Of a stretch of DNA of 64,000 nucleotides, positions 35,514 through 44,172 are shown piece by piece; within the stretch, counting starts at the first letter, position 1; every line of letters begins with the position of its first letter. The DNA is from an uncultured Eubacteriales bacterium (GTDB taxonomy: Bacteria; Bacillota; Clostridia; Oscillospirales; Oscillospiraceae). Position numbers and translations under genes: made by a program. The stretch lies in contig URDK01000003.1 of the NCBI GenBank assembly GCA_900546485.1, positions 1-64,000 on the forward strand, read 5' to 3'. The notes under the pieces were generated by a model. The model searched no databases. It was not told the DNA's origin and was given only the letters and a program-made list of their open reading frames with translations.

Positions 35514-36053
35514 TCAGTAGTCTATACGCTGGAGCATACCGGGAGTCATATATTTCTTTGCAAGCCCTATATACCACTCTTTGGTGTTATCCCAGTCCTC
35601 CACATCTCTCTCCTCAAGCACGCGGATGATTCTTGCCGGTGTTCCCCCTACCACCACTCTCTCAGGGACCACCTGGCGCTTTGTAACCACCGCTCCCTCG
35701 GCAATCACTGTGTACTCCCCGATCTCAGAGTAAAGGCTCAGCACAGCACCCATGCCGACGCTTGAGTTTGAGCCGAGACTGTTGCAGTGCACGATGGCGC
35801 CGTGTCCTATGGTGACGCGGTCTCCTATGCAGCAGCGGGCGTTTTTCCCACCCACATGGATGATCACGCCCTCTTCCACTGCGGTACCGTATCCGATCGT
35901 TATAGGACTGCCATGGGAATCACCGCGAATGACTGCCTGAGGGCCTACATAGCAATATGGCCCTATTCTCACGTTTCCTATCACTACCGCTGATTCGCTT
36001 ACATACGCAGTTTGGTCTATGTCCGGGACCATGCCGTCAAATTCGTAGATCAT
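35514..36053 (-). CDS. Gamma carbonic anhydrase family protein (CaiE/PaaY-like)
   Basis: 179 residues from the ATG at 36053 (GGAGGAAAG site). Left-handed beta-helix of hexapeptide repeats from about residue 20 to 130. The three zinc-binding histidines are visible in VIIHVGG, and GHGAIVH. Such proteins accompany carnitine (CaiE) and phenylacetate (PaaY) CoA pathways, where PaaY acts as a CoA-thioesterase that rescues trapped CoA. Next to the hotdog thioesterase gene, it probably serves CoA recycling here; activity unproven. Confidence 0.88.
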   Translation of the reverse strand: MIYEFDGMVPDIDQTAYVSESAVVIGNVRIGPYCYVGPQAVIRGDSHGSPITIGYGTAVEEGVIIHVGGKNARCCIGDRVTIGHGAIVHCNSLGSNSSVGMGAVLSLYSEIGEYTVIAEGAVVTKRQVVPERVVVGGTPARIIRVLEERDVEDWDNTKEWYIGLAKKYMTPGMLQRIDY

Positions 36054-36089
36054 CTTTCCTCCAGCCGCAGTCAAGGCCAACTTAACTAT

Positions 36090-36551
36090 TCAGGCGTTTT
36101 TCATCAGATAGTAAACTATTCCGGCCTCTGCACAGACTTCCCCGGCCTCGTTCAAGACAGGAACCTTCAGAGGGTAGCGGCCCTTGCCGTGTTCTTCAAC
36201 ATATGCGATTCGCTCTGCGGCTTCCTCCTGAGTCATGGATATATCAACAACGAGGTCACCCTTACAGGGCTTGAGATAGTCGAGCTCCACGCTTTTGATT
36301 ATCGCAACATATCTGGAGCCATAGGTGCATTTGATAAGGCTTGCGCCCGCGGATTCGGCCAGTATGAGATAGCTTCCGGCGTAAACTATGCCGACATGGT
36401 TCATGTGCAGCTTTTCCGTGGGAAGCTTGAAAACAACGTGGCGTTCCTCCAAGACCTCCGGTACAACACCAGCCAGGTTCAGATACTCGATTTTGCCCTG
36501 TGTGATGCTTTTTTTGACACCTTCAAAAAACTCAGGTGTGAATTCAGACAT
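36090..36551 (-). CDS. Hotdog-fold thioesterase (PaaI/DUF4442-like)
   Basis: 153 residues from the ATG at 36551 (AAAGGAGAG site). The NHVGIVYAGSYLILAES segment near residues 66-82 is the central hotdog helix region of PaaI/YiiD-type thioesterases, although the usual catalytic Asp/Glu is only tentatively placed. Likely hydrolyses or binds acyl-CoA of the cluster. First of a two-gene leftward unit with the gamma carbonic anhydrase. Confidence 0.72.
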   Translation of the reverse strand: MSEFTPEFFEGVKKSITQGKIEYLNLAGVVPEVLEERHVVFKLPTEKLHMNHVGIVYAGSYLILAESAGASLIKCTYGSRYVAIIKSVELDYLKPCKGDLVVDISMTQEEAAERIAYVEEHGKGRYPLKVPVLNEAGEVCAEAGIVYYLMKNA

Positions 36552-36604
36552 GGCACAGCTCTCCTTTGTTTTTAAGATTTTCATTCAGTGATTTGATAAT
36601 GCTG

Positions 36605-36643
36605 AAAAAGGAGCGCTGCTGGCCTCAAGGCCCCGCAGCGCTC
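36605..36643 (-). terminator. Terminator of the FMN oxidoreductase gene
   Basis: GAGCGCTGC and GCAGCGCTC arms (with an inner GGCC-TCAA-GGCC stem), followed on the - strand by CTTTTT. Confidence 0.87.
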
Positions 36644-36679
36644 CACTGTTGTCTTGTGTGCGGGCCTAAAATACGGGGC

Positions 36680-37795
36680 TTATTCCACAACGTACTTGGC
36701 CGCGACACCCTTAAGTATCTCTTCGGTGTCCGCCATTATCTTTTCGACCATATCCGCAGTCTTGGGCAGGTCGGTGATACGCTGCGCACACTCTCCGGCA
36801 CCAGCCATGGCGTGCTCAACATCGCCCGCATAGGTCGCCGCCACGCCGACTCTCTCAAAGGTCAGCAGTTCCATAGGTATCTTGGAGAAGTCGTCGGGAA
36901 CGCCCACGTAGGAGCCGGGCGCCTCCCTGGCCGTATTGTAGGCGTGCTCCGTAGAAACGCTGGTCCTCAGCCAGCGAGCCGGTCCGACGAATCCACGAGC
37001 GATTATAGTGCCTCCGTCCTGGCAATCCACGACCATCTTCTTCCATAGGTCGCAGAAGTCGCTCTCCTCCGTGGCCAGGAAGCGCGTGCCCATCTGGACA
37101 CCGTCCGCACCCATGGCGAAGGCCGCGGCAGTGGACTTGCCATCGCAGAAACCGCCGGCACCGCAGACGAGGGTGTTCTCGTCAGAGAATTTCTCAATTA
37201 TGTCGGGCAGGAGGGTCAGGCTGTGCACCGGCTGCCAGGCAGTGTGCATACCGCCTTCATGTCCGGACGCGATAAGGACCTGAACGCCGGCCTTTTTGCA
37301 GCGAGCAGCCGTCCTGACGCCCGGGAAGACATGCATCCATATCATGCCCTGCTCCTTGACGAAATTCGCCCAGGGCATGGGGTCGCCCGCCGTGGTAACG
37401 AGCACCTTGAAGCGGCGGCGCATCTCTTCGTTGTTTTCACGCAGTTCCTTTATGGCCTGCATAACCTTGACCGCATTGGCTTTGACCTCCGCGGAGACCA
37501 TGACGTTAGCGCCGAAAATACCCTGAGACTCCTTGGTCTCCTCGAAAACGCGGGTAAACATTTTCTTGAAAATGGTTACGTCGTCATCATCGACGCTGGC
37601 GTGAGCCTGATTGCAGAAATCCTTGAAAACTATGGGGTTGGTATCTCTGGAAGTGGTTGCAAAGGTACTGCAAAGGCCAAGGCAGCCCGCATTTGCAGCC
37701 GCTATGCACAGACTGGTCACAGGATAGGGGCCCATGCCCGCTTGAATTATGGGATACTTGATTCCAACGAGTTCTGTAAGTCTTGTCTTAATCAT
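36680..37795 (-). CDS. Nitronate monooxygenase-type FMN oxidoreductase
   Basis: 371 residues, longer than the two paralogues because of an insert around residues 50-110. FMN TIM barrel with VGIKYPIIQAGMGP at residues 10-23, the conserved SGHEGG near residue 183, and CGAGGFCDGKSTAAAFAMGA near residue 219, then QMGTRFLATEES. Lies between the thioesterase pair and a divergent CoA-transferase. A GGGAGG site precedes the ATG. Possible enoyl-thioester reductase or nitronate oxidase. Confidence 0.9.
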   Translation of the reverse strand: MIKTRLTELVGIKYPIIQAGMGPYPVTSLCIAAANAGCLGLCSTFATTSRDTNPIVFKDFCNQAHASVDDDDVTIFKKMFTRVFEETKESQGIFGANVMVSAEVKANAVKVMQAIKELRENNEEMRRRFKVLVTTAGDPMPWANFVKEQGMIWMHVFPGVRTAARCKKAGVQVLIASGHEGGMHTAWQPVHSLTLLPDIIEKFSDENTLVCGAGGFCDGKSTAAAFAMGADGVQMGTRFLATEESDFCDLWKKMVVDCQDGGTIIARGFVGPARWLRTSVSTEHAYNTAREAPGSYVGVPDDFSKIPMELLTFERVGVAATYAGDVEHAMAGAGECAQRITDLPKTADMVEKIMADTEEILKGVAAKYVVE

Positions 37796-38056
37796 TTTGT
37801 GCCTCCCGATTCTTATTTTTTCTTCGTCTGTTTCAGCCGGCCTGACTCAAAATTATGCATTTGTACAGATTGTGTTTTAATTATAACAATTGCATGTGCC
37901 ATATTACAGGTCATAGCATACGAAAGTGCCGGCGCTTTTGCGAGAGGTGCTTTGTGCACGATAACTATTGCTTTTTTAAATGTATATGCCGAATAATGTA
38001 AATATAAATACCGGAAAAATAGCGCCAAAATCAACGTGCATACGGAGGTACGATAG

Positions 38057-39259
38057 ATGCGCAGAATGCTCGACAAGCTGCTCGTGCTTGACATCACCAA
38101 CAACATTGCCGGCCCCTGCTGTGCTGCAATGCTGGCAGATCATGGAGCCGAGGTGATACACGTGGAAAAGCCGGTGTGGGGAGATGACAGCAGGCATTTT
38201 TATCCCCCTATCGGAGGCATGAGCGGTACGTTTTTCTATGCAAACCGAAACAAGAAGTCCCTTGTTATCGACCTAAAGGATCCGCAAGGCGCGGAGATAA
38301 TACGGAATATTGCGGCGTCGGCAGACGTGCTGATTGAAAGCAACCGGCCCGGGGTCATGAAGCGTCTTGGCCTTGATTACGAGAGCATTCGCCAGCTGAA
38401 TCCCTCGCTTATATACTGCAGCATCTCGGCCTTCGGTCAAAAAGGTCCCCTTTCAAGCAGGGCGGGATACGACATAATTGCACAAGCTTATTCCGGAATG
38501 ATGTATTACACCGGCGAAAGTGGAAGCGGACCCGTCAAAAACTATTTCTCCATCGGTGATTTTGTCACTTCCTACAACGCTTACGGCAACATTATGACCG
38601 CCCTGTATTACCGAGCAAAAACCGGAGTGGGGCAGCATATTGATATGGCCCTCGCCAGAGGCCTGCTGGCAATGAACATGTGTATAAGCGACAACATTAC
38701 CGGAATCCCCCGGCGCAAGACCGGCAACCACGATATGCATCTGTGCCCTTACGGGATCTTCAATGGACCGCGAGGGGAATCGCTTGTCATAGCTGCGATA
38801 AATGTTGCCCTTTGGGAAAAATTGTGTGCGGCGATGGAGCGGCCTGAGCTGGCCCATGATCCCAGGTACATAACCAACGATGCTCGCTGCGACAACATGG
38901 ACGATGTGATCGACATGATAGAGCGCTGGCTGAATACCTTCGATTCCGTAGACGCAGCGGCCAAAAGGCTCACTGAATATGGGGTCCCGAACATCAAGCC
39001 CTATACAGTCACGGATATACTCAACGACAGGCATGCTCATGAACTCGGATGGATAAGAGAGCTTCCCCTCCCGGACAGCGTCGAGGTCGCAAAAACATGC
39101 CCTGCAGCTTATGGATACGCGGATTTTTCCGAAACGGACACAAACATGGCGCCCGCCCCGAAGCTGGGTGAGCACAACATAGAGCTTCTTACCCGCTTCG
39201 GCATGTCTGTTGAGGAAGCCGAGAAACTCACATCCATATGGATGTGCGGAGCAAAATGA
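38057..39259 (+). CDS. CaiB/BaiF family CoA-transferase
   Basis: 400 residues. Seen: NIAGPCCAAMLADHGAEVIH near residues 16-35, NRNKKSLVIDLKDPQG near residue 63, and the expected catalytic Asp D139 in AGYDIIAQAYSG. This form is closer to the general formyl-CoA-transferase/CaiB pattern than the module copies, which share ELTTYWAA. GGAGG before the ATG. It stands alone with its own terminator, divergent from the FMN oxidoreductase and convergent with the transporter gene. Confidence 0.92.
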   Translation: MRRMLDKLLVLDITNNIAGPCCAAMLADHGAEVIHVEKPVWGDDSRHFYPPIGGMSGTFFYANRNKKSLVIDLKDPQGAEIIRNIAASADVLIESNRPGVMKRLGLDYESIRQLNPSLIYCSISAFGQKGPLSSRAGYDIIAQAYSGMMYYTGESGSGPVKNYFSIGDFVTSYNAYGNIMTALYYRAKTGVGQHIDMALARGLLAMNMCISDNITGIPRRKTGNHDMHLCPYGIFNGPRGESLVIAAINVALWEKLCAAMERPELAHDPRYITNDARCDNMDDVIDMIERWLNTFDSVDAAAKRLTEYGVPNIKPYTVTDILNDRHAHELGWIRELPLPDSVEVAKTCPAAYGYADFSETDTNMAPAPKLGEHNIELLTRFGMSVEEAEKLTSIWMCGAK

Positions 39260-39273
39260 TTCACATACACAGT

Positions 39274-39306
39274 AAAGGGGACAGGCCATAGGCCTGTCCC
39301 CTTTTT
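39274..39306 (+). terminator. Terminator of the CoA-transferase gene
   Basis: Fourteen-base-pair stem (AAAGGGGACAGGCC with its complement, loop ATA) followed by TTTTT at 39302-39306. Confidence 0.94.
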
Positions 39307-39323
39307 ATTTAGAATCATATAAC

Positions 39324-40721
39324 TCAGCAGAGACCCGTGAGCTGCCACAGGGGCACACTCGCCGTCATGGCTATGATAGTCATCACCATGTAGGCATAGG
39401 AAGCCTTCTGAGCGCAGGGATAGTCGATGCACTTGTCGCCGGTCATCTTGATGAAGCCCACAACGGGCGGATTGCCGTAGGCGGTATTCCAGTAGGTGCC
39501 GCACAGCCACTCAACAAAGACCAGCACAAACATGCTTATGCCCGCATCCTGCATCAAGGGTCCAAAAATGGCTATCATCATCGTAAGCATGCAGGTCTGG
39601 GATACTATGGCATACCTCAACACGAAGGTAATGACACAGAGGAAAGGTACAAAAATGTAGGGACTGGCCATCACGGGGGCGAAAATGGGGCCGAGCAGAC
39701 TGGCGATCCAAGCGCTGACGCCGGTGCTCTGCATGAAGGCGGCAATGCCGAGAATACCTCCGATAAACACGACCAGGGTCCACTGTCCCTTTGCGTTTGC
39801 CTCAGGAGCGGTTATAAGGCCGCAGCAGAAGAACGCCACATCGGCCGCAATGGCCACAAAGCCGGCGTCAACACCATGCAGGCTCTGAGTGATCCAGAGA
39901 AGGATGGCAATAACGATTATCGTCATTCCCTGCTTCTCCTTCAGGGTCATCTTGCCAAGGTCCTCATACTGCTTTTTGAGGAAGGTGACGTCGCCCGCGA
40001 GCTTCTCCTTGGGTTTGCAGAGCACCGCGCAGTAGACGTAGGTAAGTACGATCATAACTATGTACCAAACGATGGTGCCCTTGAGCCATGAGCCCCAGGT
40101 AAAGGTCAGGCCCTGCATAAAGCCTATCATGAGAGCAACAAAAGCCGAGCCGGACATGAATGCAATACCAAGTACATAGGTACCCATAAAGTTCGCAAAC
40201 CACAGGCCTCTGGCCGCTTTGCTGTTGGGCTCAGCACCGACCGCTTCGCAGACCTGACCGATGAGGGGAGCCATGATGGAGGTCTTTGCATAGGAACTGG
40301 GGATCATCGGTGTGGTAATCACGCCTGCGAGCATCATTGCAGTGACCTGTCCAACATAGGTGCCGGGGAACTTGATGAGGACCCACAGTGCCAGACGCTT
40401 CATTATGCCGCAATTGTTTATTCCAATGGACATGATAAACACGCCGATGCAAAGCCACACCGTAGTACCTGAAAACTGCGCAGTTATACCTGCGACATTG
40501 GTAATCTTGAATGCCAACAGCAAAACCATTGTAGCCAGTGTTGCCACCCAATCAGGCAGTGCGCCAGATATAAGGCACACAAGCAGGAAACCAAAACAGC
40601 CGAGATACTGCCAACCCTGTCTGGACATCATGTCGGTAACAGGCGGAACATAAGCAACAATAAACATCACGATAAGGCCGCCTATGATCCCGAAAATTGT
40701 CCTTTTCATCTGTTTGCTCAT
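39324..40721 (-). CDS. SLC13/DASS-type anion permease
   Basis: 465 residues, about 11-12 hydrophobic helices. The arrangement (paired re-entrant-like segments with TTPMIPSSYAKTSIMAPL near residue 136 and a matching WNTAYGNPP near residue 420) fits sodium-coupled di/carboxylate transporters of the SLC13/DASS family. The only transporter within the acyl-CoA cluster, so it is the best candidate importer for its acid substrate. AAGGAG before the ATG; transcribed leftward. Confidence 0.82.
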   Translation of the reverse strand: MSKQMKRTIFGIIGGLIVMFIVAYVPPVTDMMSRQGWQYLGCFGFLLVCLISGALPDWVATLATMVLLLAFKITNVAGITAQFSGTTVWLCIGVFIMSIGINNCGIMKRLALWVLIKFPGTYVGQVTAMMLAGVITTPMIPSSYAKTSIMAPLIGQVCEAVGAEPNSKAARGLWFANFMGTYVLGIAFMSGSAFVALMIGFMQGLTFTWGSWLKGTIVWYIVMIVLTYVYCAVLCKPKEKLAGDVTFLKKQYEDLGKMTLKEKQGMTIIVIAILLWITQSLHGVDAGFVAIAADVAFFCCGLITAPEANAKGQWTLVVFIGGILGIAAFMQSTGVSAWIASLLGPIFAPVMASPYIFVPFLCVITFVLRYAIVSQTCMLTMMIAIFGPLMQDAGISMFVLVFVEWLCGTYWNTAYGNPPVVGFIKMTGDKCIDYPCAQKASYAYMVMTIIAMTASVPLWQLTGLC

Positions 40722-40877
40722 ACAATTTTCTCCTTTTTCACGCTTCTCATTTGTGAAATATTTATCCAGCCGCCATGTTTAGGTTACCCCAAGTTCAACT
40801 TTTTTTCATCAACAAACAATACGAAATACTTTCGACTCAATAAGCCACTTTTCGTGCTGACTGACCAAGGTAGCTGT

Positions 40878-42476
40878 TTACTCCATACTCATTATCTGGT
40901 CGTCGCCGTCACGCTCATCGAACTGTCTCAGGTCTATACGCCCTTTCATGTCGAGTATTTTGAATGACAGCAGGAGTCGAAGCCTCACATCCGCAGAATC
41001 GAGGTCTAGGCCCAAAGTATATTGTATTTTTTGGATGCGATACAGCACACCGTTTCTATGCATGTGTACCCTGCGGGCAGTAAGTGCTATATTTCGTTCA
41101 GAAATCAAGTAGACATACAGCAATTCAAGATTGCTGCAGGAATTGCTCTTTCCGTCATCTAGTTCTTCCAGATAACATGTATAAACGTTGTTGAGTGGTA
41201 TGACATTGTCATAATTCTGAAGCATGTCATAGACATAGTATTCCGAATAGAAATACACATCGCTTCCGGGAGAACGCAGCTTTCCCTGACTCATTGCGTT
41301 TTGGGCCTGCCTGTATGCTATTCCGAACTGGTCAATGGTTTTGAAGCTCAGACTTATACCCATTTGGGCATGATTCGCCCTGAGGGAACCCATGAGTGAC
41401 TGCCAGTTTTCCTCAAAGCCCGCGATCTCCTTAACGTCATAGTTGTGCCAATCCCGGAAGAGAATAATAACTGACGTAACGTGCTGAAAAACTCCAAAGT
41501 TTTGGACAAAACAATAGGTGCTGAGTTGGTTTACCATCTGGGCAGCCTTGATGATATTGTCGGTTTCAGTCTGTATGAGGCCAAGCCTGAAGTCTCCCTC
41601 GAAGGGTATGTGTAGTTTTGCGCAGCGGTCATAGAAGAAGTCCGGATCGTTCCTTTTCTCACTTATCAGGTCATCTATCATCCGCTGCTTTGTGGGCATG
41701 TTGTCATCGTACATGCCGTTTGCAAACATGTAGCTGCCAATTTCATCCGTGAGGCACTTGAACGCTGTTAGGTCAAAGAGCGTGGGAGCCGACTCGAGAA
41801 AATAGCATCCGACAAAGGATGCTGTCGCCCCATACATCCTGTAAGAGCGTACAACAAACGGCAACCCGCTTATCGTATGCCCCGCCTCATAAAGCACGGG
41901 GGCTTTATACTTCCTGTCGTCTTCGAAGTAGCCTTTGGATGCCATCAGATCCAAGTCCGTCTTATTGTAAAAGCCCCGTTGAACTATCCCGTCGAGATAC
42001 TCGTTCTGCGGAACGCTGTTCATTGTCGACGATACGAGGCTGTATGCCGAATCAGTCATGACGATAAGGCAGCCAGGCAGCATCTGCTTAGCCACTTCAA
42101 AGTACGGGTCATACCCCTTGTGCATGACGGTCGCTTGCTTTATCAGGCGTTCAAACCTGTTGATCTTCTCGAACAGTTCTATGAGCGTATTTGTGACAAC
42201 TCTCATGTTGCTGCTTTCGCTCAAAATTATCGCACTGCCCGGCTGATAGTCGTATGGGCATGGCTTGATGACAAAGCAATGCCCTTCAAACTTGCTTCTA
42301 TCGGTTTCGTAAAGGAGTTTTCGCTCGCAAACATACAGGATGTCGTCTTCCAGGCTGCTTTCCATCCCCGTGAAGACCCTCACACCTGAAAATTCCGCTC
42401 CTCCCTCCTCTGAAAGAGCCGAGTCTATCACCCATTCTGACAAGTATTCAATGATTACGGCTGCCGATAGTTTCAT
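40878..42476 (-). CDS. PucR family transcriptional regulator (module B, intact)
   Basis: 532 residues from the ATG at 42476 (GGAG site six bases upstream; a TTG at 42488 is an alternative). The long N-terminal part has the GAF-like and central domains of PucR/CdaR regulators. The C-terminal helix-turn-helix reads ERNIALTARRVHMHRNGVLYRI near residue 466. Such regulators sense small molecules and activate catabolic genes. It lies 113 bases from the CoA-transferase gene in the same orientation. Paralogue of the frameshifted regulator of module A. Confidence 0.9.
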   Translation of the reverse strand: MKLSAAVIIEYLSEWVIDSALSEEGGAEFSGVRVFTGMESSLEDDILYVCERKLLYETDRSKFEGHCFVIKPCPYDYQPGSAIILSESSNMRVVTNTLIELFEKINRFERLIKQATVMHKGYDPYFEVAKQMLPGCLIVMTDSAYSLVSSTMNSVPQNEYLDGIVQRGFYNKTDLDLMASKGYFEDDRKYKAPVLYEAGHTISGLPFVVRSYRMYGATASFVGCYFLESAPTLFDLTAFKCLTDEIGSYMFANGMYDDNMPTKQRMIDDLISEKRNDPDFFYDRCAKLHIPFEGDFRLGLIQTETDNIIKAAQMVNQLSTYCFVQNFGVFQHVTSVIILFRDWHNYDVKEIAGFEENWQSLMGSLRANHAQMGISLSFKTIDQFGIAYRQAQNAMSQGKLRSPGSDVYFYSEYYVYDMLQNYDNVIPLNNVYTCYLEELDDGKSNSCSNLELLYVYLISERNIALTARRVHMHRNGVLYRIQKIQYTLGLDLDSADVRLRLLLSFKILDMKGRIDLRQFDERDGDDQIMSME

Positions 42477-42510
42477 TTTGAACTCCAATCAATCCGCAGA
42501 GTTATTTTTT

Positions 42511-42540
42511 TGGGGGGCGCATATTGCGATGTGCCCCCCA
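42511..42540 (+). other. GC-rich hairpin between regulator and CoA-transferase genes
   Basis: TGGGGGGC and GCCCCCCA arms with extra pairing and a six-base loop. The + strand continues TTTTT while the - strand continues A-rich. It is therefore oriented to stop rightward (antisense) transcription, not the leftward genes. Confidence 0.6.
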
Positions 42541-42589
42541 TTTTTACATCTTAACTGACAGTCGGCCTGAGGACTTATACTTAAAGGTA

Positions 42590-43771
42590 TCAGCCAAATT
42601 CTTTGAACAAGCGCTCATTGTCCGCGCCGATGGACTTGCTCTGAGCGGCGTAGTTCTGAATACCTATGCTCTCCATATATATCGGAATCTGCGGCTGATA
42701 ATAGTGCTTACCGCTTTCATAGGTATACTCGCCGATATAACCGTTGGCGAGGCACTGGTCAAGCTGTTCCTGCTCAACATATTTGTCGCCGATGCCCCTA
42801 AGGATGGTGCAAGGCACATTACCGGCCTGAAGGACGCTCATTATTTCCTCTGCCGTCTTCTTTTTGGCGCTTTCAATGCAGCGAGACACTATAATAGCGC
42901 AGTTGCCGTCAACGTTGAGTGCGGGTCTGGTATTGACGCGAGGATCATCAAGAAGGTCCTCTATATCAAAGGCCTTGCAGAACACAGGCAGATATCTCTC
43001 ATATTCATTTACAAATATCTGCACGAACTTTCCGTCCTTAGTTTCAAAGGCCTGGCCCATCGGGCTCTGGGTATAGCGGTTGCGGGGCCAGGGATTATAG
43101 TACTGAGTGCCCGAATTGATCGCGCCGGTCACCCAGTTGCCGGTGCCGTAGAGCGAAGTGGACACATAATCGCCCTTGCCGGTGCGCGTGCGGGTATAGA
43201 GCGCCGTCATTATACCCGCAAACAGGGGCATACCGGTCGTGAGGTCACCCATACCGGTAGGCGGGCAAATAGGCGAATCATCGGGCGAAAGCCTGAGATC
43301 GGATATGAGACCGTTCATGGCGAAGAAAGCCACTGCGTCAAGGCCGGGAGCAGCGGACAGGGGGCCATCCTTGCAGCCGTAGCCTGTGACATGAGCCATG
43401 ATCAGGCCGGGATACTTGACCTTGAGCGTATCCCAATCAATATGGTGCTTTTTGAGACCGCCGAGGCGCATGCTGGTCAGGAAAACATCCGCTTTGCTCA
43501 GCATGTTGTCCAATACTTTTATATGCTCGGGGTCATTGAGGTCCATGGACATGAATTCTTTTCCGCCATTAAAGAGGTCAAACGAGGGATTCTCATTATC
43601 AGAAATCGGCATACCGCAAGTGCGTCCCCAGTAGCGGACGGAGTCGCCGGTCTTGCCGGTTTCAATTTTAATTACCCTGGCGCCAAGGCAGCGCAGGAAT
43701 TCACCCGCTGACGGAGCAGCCCAATATGTAGTGAGTTCGACGACGAGCAAGCCTTCAAGTGGTTTGTTCAT
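42590..43771 (-). CDS. CaiB/BaiF family CoA-transferase (module B)
   Basis: 393 residues. ELTTYWAAPSAGEFLRCLGA at residues 12-31, ADVFLTSM near residue 94, and expected catalytic Asp D145 in PGLDAVAFF. Paralogue of the module A gene at 32.3 kb, with the same neighbours in the same order. GGAGG before the ATG. Likely transfers CoA between the substrate acid and a product acid, sparing ATP once the cycle runs. Confidence 0.93.
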   Translation of the reverse strand: MNKPLEGLLVVELTTYWAAPSAGEFLRCLGARVIKIETGKTGDSVRYWGRTCGMPISDNENPSFDLFNGGKEFMSMDLNDPEHIKVLDNMLSKADVFLTSMRLGGLKKHHIDWDTLKVKYPGLIMAHVTGYGCKDGPLSAAPGLDAVAFFAMNGLISDLRLSPDDSPICPPTGMGDLTTGMPLFAGIMTALYTRTRTGKGDYVSTSLYGTGNWVTGAINSGTQYYNPWPRNRYTQSPMGQAFETKDGKFVQIFVNEYERYLPVFCKAFDIEDLLDDPRVNTRPALNVDGNCAIIVSRCIESAKKKTAEEIMSVLQAGNVPCTILRGIGDKYVEQEQLDQCLANGYIGEYTYESGKHYYQPQIPIYMESIGIQNYAAQSKSIGADNERLFKEFG

Positions 43772-44172
43772 TTATTCAGCCTCCATAGATGAATTACACC
43801 AGATCTCCACGGCTTTCTGCATTTTGCCCAGATCAGTTTGCGGCGGCTTCAATTGCTGTACATACTGTACCAAATCTACACTCATTGTGCACAGTGAGTA
43901 TATTCCATCCAGATGAACAGCACACAAGACTATCCAGCAAATGGCACGCCTGAGGCATATCTGTTGTTGATATTTGTAATTATAAGTTATGTAATTTCTA
44001 CATTAAACATCATTATGCCCAAATTGTCGTGAATTTATTTACAAACTTTTCGTATCAAGTATCCTCGCAATCAAAAAAAGCTGCGTGCTTTAATTGCGAT
44101 AAGCAAAACTGTCTGCCTGAGTCAAATTGCATTTTTTCAAGGCAAGCAGCGTTATTGGGAGGGACTTTAATC
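43772..44172. promoter_or_regulatory. 400-base divergent regulatory region (module B)
   Basis: Non-coding, AT-rich, between divergent CoA-transferase and CoA-ligase genes. Holds a near-perfect palindrome CTCATTGTGCACAGTGAG at 43881-43898, whose core ATTGTGCACAG recurs at 33725 in module A, and TATGCCCAAATT at 44014-44025, a variant of the TGTGCCCAAAT motif of module A. Candidate regulator-binding sites. Confidence 0.55.

Noticed and set aside
42524..43711. 395-codon rightward frame opposite the module B CoA-transferase
   Set aside because: Shadow frame; the opposite strand carries a complete, motif-bearing CoA-transferase.
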